Source of the DNA: Rhizobium sp. PP-CC-3A-592
GTDB lineage: Bacteria > Pseudomonadota > Alphaproteobacteria > Rhizobiales > Rhizobiaceae
Length of the DNA stretch: 64,000 nucleotides
Assembly (NCBI RefSeq): GCF_003217095.1
Contig: NZ_QJSR01000004.1
Location: forward strand, 186,001 to 250,000
Direction of reading: 5' to 3'
Below the pieces are notes generated by a model. That model saw only the letters and a program-made list of their open reading frames with translations. It did no database searches and had not been told where the DNA came from. Below are positions 38,070-45,258 of this stretch, piece by piece. Made by a program: the position numbers and the translations under genes. How positions within the stretch are numbered: position 1 is the stretch's first letter; the number at the start of each line of letters is the position of its first letter.

Positions 38070-38096
38070 GGCCTGACTGGTCAGACCAGTCAGGCC
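38070..38096. promoter_or_regulatory. FadR/GntR-type operator palindrome upstream of the importer operon
   Basis: A perfect inverted repeat with 12-bp arms (38070-38081 and 38085-38096) and a 3-nt centre. Its core TGGTCAGACCA (38078-38088) matches the FadR-subfamily consensus TGGT-N3-ACCA exactly. It sits between the binding-protein gene and the divergent GntR gene. Confidence 0.8.
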
Positions 38097-38261
38097 AAAA
38101 AAGCACGATGCTTTCCGCTTGGCAATGGCCGCGAACAAAATAGATTGGACGCCTGTCTCTCGGATTTTAGACGCGGATACGGCAGGAGTTGATATGTCGG
38201 TCGGAAGAGCTGGGGCGTCAGCGCCTATCGCCAAGTGCTTGAGGTGCGGAGTGGGGTTTTC

Positions 38262-38960
38262 ATGTTGAACAAGACGCTCGTCCCGCAATCGGTCGCCCGC
38301 GAGATCCAGGCGATGATCCAGAACGGCACGTTAAAGGCGGGCGAGAAAATCCCGTCTCAGCGCGGATTTTCGCAGACGCTCGGCGTCAGCCGCGCATCCC
38401 TGCGCGAGGCGCTTCTGACATTGGAAACGCTGGGTCTTCTGAAGACGGAAGCGGGGCGAGGCACCTTCGTGGCTGCGGCGACGGAAGGTACGAGGGGCGC
38501 CTCCGGCCATATGGCCCCATGGCGCTATTCCGACAGCTATTCGGTGTTCGACGTCTTCCAGACGCGGATCCTGCTCGAGGGCGAGATCGCGCGGCTGTCG
38601 GCCGGTCGCCTGACGCAGTTGCAGCTCGACCGGATGGAAACGGCCACGCAGACCATGGAGGAATGCTGGGCGCGGCAGGATCTCCTGTCGAATGTAGAGG
38701 CAGACCTCGCCTTTCACGGCACGATCGTCTCGGCATGCTCGAACGCCATGCTGAAAGCGCTCTATCAGACGGTGCGCGATCAGGTGACGGAAACGCAGCG
38801 CCAGCCGATCCCGATCACCGACCCGGAACGCATGCGCCATTCGATCGCCGAACATCGCCGGATCATCGCGGCGCTCCGAAGCAACGACGCCGCAGCAGCA
38901 CGCCATGAAATGGAAGCGCATATCCGCAACACCGCACGCTGTGCCGGACTTTCGCCGTAG
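38262..38960 (+). CDS. FadR-subfamily GntR transcriptional regulator
   Basis: A 232-residue regulator. The winged-helix domain has KAGEKIPSQRGFSQTLGVSR and ASLREALLTLETLGLLKTEA, and the wing GRGTFVA. The C-terminal FCD ligand domain includes FQTRILLEGEIARLSAGRL and the metal-site-like His in ADLAFHGTIVSA and SIAEHRRII. FCD regulators usually sense carboxylic acids or amino-acid derivatives. I chose the ATG at 38262 with GGGG upstream; the frame opens at an ATG 27 nt earlier. It is divergent from the importer/hydantoinase operon, and the perfect operator between them suggests it controls that operon and itself. Confidence 0.92.
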   Translation: MLNKTLVPQSVAREIQAMIQNGTLKAGEKIPSQRGFSQTLGVSRASLREALLTLETLGLLKTEAGRGTFVAAATEGTRGASGHMAPWRYSDSYSVFDVFQTRILLEGEIARLSAGRLTQLQLDRMETATQTMEECWARQDLLSNVEADLAFHGTIVSACSNAMLKALYQTVRDQVTETQRQPIPITDPERMRHSIAEHRRIIAALRSNDAAAARHEMEAHIRNTARCAGLSP

Positions 38961-38979
38961 CCACAGGGCCGATCGCGTG

Positions 38980-40932
38980 TCAGGCCGTCTTTGCCAGACG
39001 AATACGCGGGCGACCGAGCTTGCGCGTGATCGTCATCAGCGGCACCGGGCCGGTCTCGGTCAGCGCCGAGCGGACGGTTTCGGCCAGCGTCAGCGTGATG
39101 AAGTCGGCATTGGTGTCCTCCAGCGTCATGCGCGGGTGGTCCTGACCATTGGCGAGAGGCACGAACAGGCCGACCCGCAAGCCCGGCTTCATGCGCTTCA
39201 GGCGACGCACAAGATTGCGGGCATGGGTCTTGGAGTTTCCGTTGAGGAAGGTGAAGACCACGGTGTCGATCGTGTCGCTATCCCTGAGCATGCGCAGATC
39301 GGTCGTGGAATGCGCGATGCTGGTGGCATCCGCGCCTTGGATCTCGAGGAGTTGGGCCAGCATGGCGGCCGCCGCGTCGTCTATGTCTCCACGCCCACCG
39401 ATGCAGAGCAGCGAATGTCCGGTGCCGTCCGGCAGATCGACGTCGTCGCCTGCCTTGTCGGTTCCGTCATTGGCTTCCGGATCGCTTGGCACGTCCTCCT
39501 CGCTCTCCTCCTCGTCGGCGATCTCCGAGAGATTATCCACCAGCGAGCGAACGCTGCCGGAGAAGCGCTCGATTTGCGCCTCCGTCATCACGCCGCGCTG
39601 CCGGTCGACTTCGCCGAGAAGGAGCGCGGGCATGCCGACCTTTTCGTAATAGTCGAGCAGATACTCGTCTTCCAGATAGTCTTCCGCATTGGCTGTCGCT
39701 TCGTCCGGATCGCCCGCCAGAAGCCTTTGATAGAGCTTTTCATGCGGCTCCAGCACGGGCTCGTTGCCGAGCAGCACGTCGAGAAAGCTAAATTGCGGAA
39801 CATAACGGCCAAGGACGACGAGGCAGACCGTCAGCGGCGTCGACAGCATCAGCCCGAGCGGCCCCCAGAGCCAGGACCAGAAGATCGCGGAGATGATGAT
39901 GGCGAGGGGCGACAGGCCGGTGTGCGATCCGTAGAGCCAGGGTTCAACGACATTGTTGCTGATCAGCTCGGTCGTAAGAAACAGGGCGCCGACCCAGAAC
40001 ACGAGCGACCAGCCGGGTGCGATCGCCAGCGCCAGAAACAGCGGCAGGATCATGCCGATGACCGGACCGATATAGGGCACGAAGCGCAGGACCAGCGTCA
40101 GAAGGCCCCAGAGGATGGCATTGGGAATGCCGAGGATCCAGAGGCCGAGGGTGATCGGAAAGGCGTAGAGCGCATTCACCACCAATTGCATCAGCAGGTA
40201 TTTGCCGACCCGCTTGCCGGCATCCTGAAGCGCCTCGGTCGTTCGGTGGAGATCGTTGAGGCCGACCAGCCGGATGAACCGGTCGCGCAGGTCCTCGCGC
40301 TCCAGCAGCATGAAGATGACGAGCACGATCACAAGGCCCGCCGTGGCAAAAGGGCTGATCAGCGGCAGGATGAAGTTTCCGAGCGTCTGGATGGGGTTCG
40401 AACGCGTGACGATCTCGACCGGCATGGGTTCGCGCGATGTCGGCACGGCAGCCGCCGCATCCTCCTGGCTCTCGACCGCCCGCGTTTGGATCTCCTCGCC
40501 CACCCGCTCCACGATACCGCTCAGGTGCTTCATGATGCCGTCGCCGGACCCGGCTTGGGCCAGCGTCTGCACCTTGACGACGATGTTGCGCTGGTAGGCC
40601 GGGATATTCTGGGCGAGGTTCGACACCTGCGATGCGACGACGACGCTGAAGAGGGCGATGGCGCAGAAGGCCGAGGCGACCGCGATCATGACCGCAGCGA
40701 TCTTCGGCACCGAGCGGCGGCGCAGGAAGGAGACGATCGGGGCGAGCGTGAAGGTGAGAAGAAGGGACAGCGCGAGCGGAACGAAGATCTCCTGGCCCAC
40801 CTTGAGAACGACGGTGGCGCCGATCAGGATGAGCAGGACATGGCCCGAGAGCTTGTTGCGGGAACTGGGATCGACCGGCGGGTAGAGGTCCGCCTTGCGA
40901 AGAGGCGCGGTAACGGTCGCTTTCGTGCTCAC
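38980..40932 (-). CDS. AI-2E/PerM family membrane protein with a soluble C-terminal domain
   Basis: A 650-residue protein beginning with a GTG codon (VSTKATVTAPL) preceded by GGAGAG. The N-terminal part up to about residue 375 is the AI-2E/PerM-type transporter domain: several helices at 35-100, a periplasmic segment, then the conserved PFATAGLVIVLVIFMLLERE and VVNALYAFPITLGLWILGIP. After that come a charged region, an acidic linker (about 470-492: DEEESEEDVPSDPE) and a compact domain of about 155 residues with SLLCIGGRGDIDD near its start. That last part resembles an alpha/beta signalling fold. Substrate and direction of transport are not known. It is convergent with the GntR gene. Confidence 0.85.
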   Translation of the reverse strand: MSTKATVTAPLRKADLYPPVDPSSRNKLSGHVLLILIGATVVLKVGQEIFVPLALSLLLTFTLAPIVSFLRRRSVPKIAAVMIAVASAFCAIALFSVVVASQVSNLAQNIPAYQRNIVVKVQTLAQAGSGDGIMKHLSGIVERVGEEIQTRAVESQEDAAAAVPTSREPMPVEIVTRSNPIQTLGNFILPLISPFATAGLVIVLVIFMLLEREDLRDRFIRLVGLNDLHRTTEALQDAGKRVGKYLLMQLVVNALYAFPITLGLWILGIPNAILWGLLTLVLRFVPYIGPVIGMILPLFLALAIAPGWSLVFWVGALFLTTELISNNVVEPWLYGSHTGLSPLAIIISAIFWSWLWGPLGLMLSTPLTVCLVVLGRYVPQFSFLDVLLGNEPVLEPHEKLYQRLLAGDPDEATANAEDYLEDEYLLDYYEKVGMPALLLGEVDRQRGVMTEAQIERFSGSVRSLVDNLSEIADEEESEEDVPSDPEANDGTDKAGDDVDLPDGTGHSLLCIGGRGDIDDAAAAMLAQLLEIQGADATSIAHSTTDLRMLRDSDTIDTVVFTFLNGNSKTHARNLVRRLKRMKPGLRVGLFVPLANGQDHPRMTLEDTNADFITLTLAETVRSALTETGPVPLMTITRKLGRPRIRLAKTA

Positions 40933-41287
40933 ATGTCTCTCCAAAACCCGCTGATCGCGCGGCTGAGGACCGAGCTTTAGAGAACACTGATGCCGAATAT
41001 TGGTTCCGTTTGCCAGATCAATATCCGGCACGAATTCCAAGCCGGCGGAACCACCGGCCCTTTGCATCTCCTGCCACGCTATCTATGCGGTTTTCGGCCG
41101 TTGATGCCTGTGGCCGTCAGACGGGCCGGGCCCAGCCGGGAATGACTGCCCATGGACGGCGACGGTGTTCTAACGCGTTGAGCTATCGCAGGATTTTTTC
41201 CCTCGAAATGATTCCGATTTCCGGGAAAATGCAGTAGAACTCCCCCTGTCCCGATCCCTTACGCACACCCGGCGAGATACGAGTATC
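40933..41287. other. Gene-free divergent region before the hybrid kinase gene
   Basis: About 355 bases between the GTG of the PerM-type gene and the kinase ATG. No credible coding frame, RNA gene or strong hairpin is seen. It must hold both divergent promoters. A possible ribosome site is not obvious before the kinase start. Confidence 0.45.
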
Positions 41288-44281
41288 ATGAGCATTGGTT
41301 CCAGCAAGGCAGCCTGGCCTTTCGGCGGCGGCGAGCTCGGGCAGCGCATCCGGGATTTCGACTGGGCCTCGACATCGCTCGGTCCGTTCGGCACCTGGCC
41401 CGCCAATCTGCGAATCAAGGTCAATTCCCTGATCAATTCGCCGATCCCGCAGGTGCTGATGTGGGGGCCCGATCATGTGATGATCTACAATGACGCCTAC
41501 CGTGAGATCGCCGGCGGTTATCACCCCCGGGCGCTTGGCGGCAAGGTGCCGGAGATCTGGCCGGAAATCTGGGACTGGAACCGCCGCATCCTGGAGAGCG
41601 GCCTTAAGGGCGAGGTCCAGAGCTTTCGCGATCAGCCCATGGTGCTGCACCGGAACGGCCGACCGGAAGAGATCGTCTTCGACCTGTTCTACACGCCGAT
41701 CTACAATGACGAGGGCGGGGTCGATGGCGTGCTTTGCACGGTGCTCGAAAACACCGACCGGGTGCGGGCCGTGCGGGCTCTGGCCGAAAGCCAGGCGGAA
41801 CTTAGCCGGATCGCCGACGCGCTCCCCATTCTCGTCGGGTTCCTCGATGTCGATCACGTCTATCGGTTCGCCAACAAGGGCTATCTCGAATGGTTCGGCC
41901 ATCCCGCAAGCGCGGTCATCGGCCGGCATATCCGCGAGATCATCGGCGAGGAATATTATCGCAAACGCATCTCCTATCTCGAACGCGCCTTTGCCGGCGA
42001 GCCCATCATTACGGATACGGTGATCCGCAGGCCGGGCGGCGACCATCGCACCGCCGAGGTGCGCTACATGCCGCGGCTGACGGATGCCGGCACCGTGGAC
42101 GGTATCTACATCCTGCTGATCGACATCGAGGACCGCAAGCGCGCCGAGAAGGAGCTTCTGGTCAGCAACAACCGGTTTCGGGCCGCAGTCCACGCCGTGC
42201 ACGGCGTTCTCTGGACCAACAGCGCCGATGGCCGGATGATCGGGCAGCAGCCGGGCTGGGCCGAGCTGACCGGGCAGCCTTACGAAGCCTATCAGGATTA
42301 CGGCTGGGCGGACGCGGTGCATCCCGACGACCGTCAGGCGACGGTCGAGGCGTGGAATGCTGCCGTCGCCGACCGGCGGACGTTCATCTGGGAACATCGC
42401 GTGCGCCGTCATGATGGCGTCTGGCGGATGTTTGCCATTCGCGGCGTGCCTATCTTCGACGAGCAGGGCGATATCGCCGAATGGGTCGGGGTCCATACCG
42501 ATATCAGCGAACAGCGGCAGGCCGAGGACGAACTGCGCCGGCATGCCGTGCATCTGGAGCGCCAGGTCCGCCATCGCCAGCGCGCCGAGGAGCAGCTGCG
42601 TCTGCTCAACGAGACGCTGGAAGCCCGCGTCAGCGAAGAGATCGCCGTACGGCGGCAGGCGGAGCGGGCGCTGCAACAGGCCCAGAAAATGGAGACGATC
42701 GGCAAGCTCACCGGCGGCGTCGCCCATGATTTTAACAACCTGCTGCAGGTCGTCTCGGGTAATCTGCAGCTGCTTGCGAAAGACGTGGCTGGCAACGAAC
42801 GCGCCGAGCGGCGGGTCGCAAATGCCCTGGCCGGCGTCAGCCGCGGCGCCAAGCTTGCAAGCCAGCTTCTGGCCTTCGGCCGAAGGCAGGCGCTGGAGCC
42901 GAAGGTCATCAATGTCGGGCGCTTCATGTCGGGCATGGACGATCTGCTGCGGCGCTCCATCGGCGAGGCGATCGAGCTGGAAACCATCGTCGCCGGCGGG
43001 CTGTGGAACACGTTCGTTGATCCGGTGCAGGTCGAGAACGCGGTGCTGAACCTCGCGATCAACGCGCGCGACGCCATGGATGGCAATGGCAAGCTGACGA
43101 TCGAGGTGGGCAATGCTTATCTCGACGACGATTATGTCCGCAATCATGCCGAGGTCGAGGCGGGCCAGTATGTCGTGCTGTCCGTCAGCGACACGGGGTC
43201 GGGCATTGCGCCGGAGGTGCTGGAACAGGTGTTCGAGCCGTTCTTCTCCACCAAGGCCGAAGGCAAGGGCAGCGGGCTCGGCCTGTCGATGGTCTATGGC
43301 TTCGTCAAGCAATCGGGCGGCCATGTGAAGATCTACAGCGAGGTCGGCCACGGCACGACGGTCAAGCTTTACCTGCCCCGCGCCACGGCCAGCGAAGACC
43401 GCGAGGTGACGATCCAGTCCGGACCCGTCGTCGGCGGCACGGAAATGATCCTCGTGGTGGAGGATGACGACGAGGTGCGCAACACGGTGGTGGAGATGCT
43501 GAGCGATCTCGGCTACGGCGTGCTGAAGGCGACCAATGCACAGAACGCGCTCAGCGTGGTGGAAAGCGGCATCGCCATCGACCTGCTCTTCACCGACGTC
43601 GTCATGCCCGGACCGCTGAAAAGCGTGGAGATGGCGCGCAAGGCCAAGGAGCGCCTGCCGGATATCGCCGTGCTCTTCACCTCGGGCTATACGGAGAACT
43701 CCATCGTCCATGGGGGGCGGCTGGATGCGGGCGTGGAACTTCTTTCCAAGCCCTATACCCGTGAGGCGCTGGCGCGCAAAATCCGCCATGTCATCGCCAA
43801 TCAGAAACAGCGTTCCGCCGTGAACACGCAGGTCGCCGCCACTGTTGCACCCGGCCCCGCCGCGCCGCGCCATGTCGTTCCCGGGCCTGTGCCGATCGTT
43901 ACGCGCGCGCCCGAGCCGGCACCGGTGACGGTTCTGGTCGTTGAGGACGATCCGCTGATCCGGGCCAATACAGTGGAGCTCGTCGAGAATTTCGGCCATG
44001 CCGTCATCGAAGCGGGGAGTGCGCAGGAGGCGAGGGAGAAGCTGGCCGGCGCATCGGTCGATGTGCTCGTGACCGATCTCGGCCTTCCCGACGCATCGGG
44101 CGCGGATCTCGCCGCGGAAGCTCTCGCAATCAACCCGGCGCTCGGCATCGTCTTTGCGACCGGTAACGACCGGGCACCGGACGGTTCGCCGCCGGATGCG
44201 GTGCTGCTGCGCAAACCTTATGATGCGGACGGGCTGGAGGCGGCCATCAAAGCAGCAGCCCGGCGGGCGTCTGCGACCTGA
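41288..44281 (+). CDS. Hybrid sensor histidine kinase with PAS domains and two receiver domains
   Basis: A 997-residue soluble kinase with no transmembrane segment. In order: a PAS-like domain at about 30-155, a PAS domain (ADALPILVGFLDVDHVYRFA) at about 175-285, a PAC-bearing third PAS at about 295-410, a coiled-coil linker, and the dimerisation helix with phospho-acceptor His480 (GGVAHDFNNLLQ). The ATPase has N, G1 and G2 boxes (NAVLNLAINARDAMDG, DTGSGIAPEVLEQ, GSGLGLSMVYG). Two receivers follow, with Asp770 (LLFTDVVMPG) and Asp930 (VLVTDLGLPD), joined by a Pro/Ala-rich linker. There is no DNA-binding output domain and no neighbouring response regulator, so the signal likely leaves by a phosphotransfer protein elsewhere. 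Confidence 0.92.
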   Translation: MSIGSSKAAWPFGGGELGQRIRDFDWASTSLGPFGTWPANLRIKVNSLINSPIPQVLMWGPDHVMIYNDAYREIAGGYHPRALGGKVPEIWPEIWDWNRRILESGLKGEVQSFRDQPMVLHRNGRPEEIVFDLFYTPIYNDEGGVDGVLCTVLENTDRVRAVRALAESQAELSRIADALPILVGFLDVDHVYRFANKGYLEWFGHPASAVIGRHIREIIGEEYYRKRISYLERAFAGEPIITDTVIRRPGGDHRTAEVRYMPRLTDAGTVDGIYILLIDIEDRKRAEKELLVSNNRFRAAVHAVHGVLWTNSADGRMIGQQPGWAELTGQPYEAYQDYGWADAVHPDDRQATVEAWNAAVADRRTFIWEHRVRRHDGVWRMFAIRGVPIFDEQGDIAEWVGVHTDISEQRQAEDELRRHAVHLERQVRHRQRAEEQLRLLNETLEARVSEEIAVRRQAERALQQAQKMETIGKLTGGVAHDFNNLLQVVSGNLQLLAKDVAGNERAERRVANALAGVSRGAKLASQLLAFGRRQALEPKVINVGRFMSGMDDLLRRSIGEAIELETIVAGGLWNTFVDPVQVENAVLNLAINARDAMDGNGKLTIEVGNAYLDDDYVRNHAEVEAGQYVVLSVSDTGSGIAPEVLEQVFEPFFSTKAEGKGSGLGLSMVYGFVKQSGGHVKIYSEVGHGTTVKLYLPRATASEDREVTIQSGPVVGGTEMILVVEDDDEVRNTVVEMLSDLGYGVLKATNAQNALSVVESGIAIDLLFTDVVMPGPLKSVEMARKAKERLPDIAVLFTSGYTENSIVHGGRLDAGVELLSKPYTREALARKIRHVIANQKQRSAVNTQVAATVAPGPAAPRHVVPGPVPIVTRAPEPAPVTVLVVEDDPLIRANTVELVENFGHAVIEAGSAQEAREKLAGASVDVLVTDLGLPDASGADLAAEALAINPALGIVFATGNDRAPDGSPPDAVLLRKPYDADGLEAAIKAAARRASAT

Positions 44282-44341
44282 CTTTGCGACCGTAAACGCG
44301 GATAGACGCGGTTCGGCGGACGTTTTCCTGCGGCGGCGGCC

Positions 44342-44554
44342 TCACGCCTCCGCGGCAACCACGCTCCACAGAAGCTCTTCCGTGTTCAGACCATCGCTGA
44401 AAAGAGCCACGAGATAGGCAGCCTCGATCTCCGCCTTGGGGCCGGTACTGGGGATCTGGCGATGATCACACAGGCGCTGGAAGACGCGAAAGAGCATATC
44501 CATTTCCGTCGGCGTGATGACGGTGCCTTCCTGAAAAACATACGAACCCAGCAT
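44342..44554 (-). CDS. Small conserved protein A (70 residues), paralog of the facing gene
   Basis: A 70-residue soluble protein: MLGSYVFQEGTVITPTEMD, then RVFQRLCDHRQIPS and LVALFSDGLNTEELLWSVV. I chose the ATG at 44554 because GGGAG lies 6 nt upstream; the frame continues upstream but is not family-like. It resembles the 69-residue protein at 44999-45208 in layout (P-x(2-3)-[VM]-D...RV...R-x-I...[GL]-x-x-EELL). The family has no name I know. It could be a helical regulator or adaptor. Confidence 0.75.
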   Translation of the reverse strand: MLGSYVFQEGTVITPTEMDMLFRVFQRLCDHRQIPSTGPKAEIEAAYLVALFSDGLNTEELLWSVVAAEA

Positions 44555-44998
44555 GACGTGCTCCCGGCTGCCATGCAGCAGCCTCTGTTGGCGAATGAGG
44601 CGTAAACCTTCTTCCCTGAATACGGCCCGAGCCTTGTGTCGCTCGCCTTCGTCAGGGCGCCGCCTCCACGCGCCATCCTCCATTTGTGACGTAACGTTTT
44701 CCCGGGCTATTTCAATATGTCGTGAGGGTTGTAGTATGGAGCGGAGCAGCTTCGTAAAAACGCAGGACTCTTCGCCACCTCTTCAAGGCGCATTCGCGTC
44801 TAGAGGCCGCGTGCGTTTGGAGAGTTCTTGCGCTCTACACATTCCTTTTTTTCACGGGAGCCATTGTTTTTCCGTAAAACGGACCAAATGAAGTTTTACA
44901 CTTTTTCTTGAAGTGCCCTATTTTCATCTGGGCCATATCCCGAATGTCTGAACTGGCTGCCCTCTGACCGGCAGCCGTAAAGAGAAGAGACTGAACCA
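44555..44998. other. Gene-free divergent region between the two small paralogous genes
   Basis: About 444 bases, noticeably less GC-rich than the genes (T-rich around 44690-44720 and 44840-44930). It holds no credible coding frame. The small palindrome CCGTAAAACGG near 44872 and the T-rich stretch TTTTACACTTTTTCTTGAAG near 44892 are the only features noticed. The two genes diverge from here, so both promoters must be inside. Confidence 0.45.
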
Positions 44999-45208
44999 AT
45001 GTCTTGGCGTAACCAACCCATGCTGCCCGAGCATGTCGATCTCTGTCAGCGCGTGTACGACGCTGCTCGCAAGAAGCGCAAGATCGCGCCTGACAGCGAT
45101 GCCAGCAACCCCGTCGCAGCTCTTGTCCTCACGCTCTATCGTCACGGGGTCCTTGAGGAAGAGGAGTTGCTGCGGCGCGTCTTGAAGGCGCTTGACGAAA
45201 AGAACTGA
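44999..45208 (+). CDS. Small conserved protein B (69 residues), paralog of the facing gene
   Basis: A 69-residue, mostly helical protein: MSWRNQPMLPEHVDLCQRVY, then KKRKIAPDSDASN and AALVLTLYRHGVLEEEELLR. AAAGAGAAGAGA precedes the ATG at 44999. Its layout follows protein A at 44342-44554 (a Pro, then hydrophobic-Asp, R-V, a basic turn with R-K-I, a hydrophobic helix, then EELL-x-x-V). The family is of unknown function; small helical proteins of this type may act as regulators. pbpC is convergent downstream. Confidence 0.78.
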   Translation: MSWRNQPMLPEHVDLCQRVYDAARKKRKIAPDSDASNPVAALVLTLYRHGVLEEEELLRRVLKALDEKN

Positions 45209-45258
45209 GATGACAGCAGGTTCGGGTTCTCGACCTTAGGGACGGCCGTGGATCGGGT

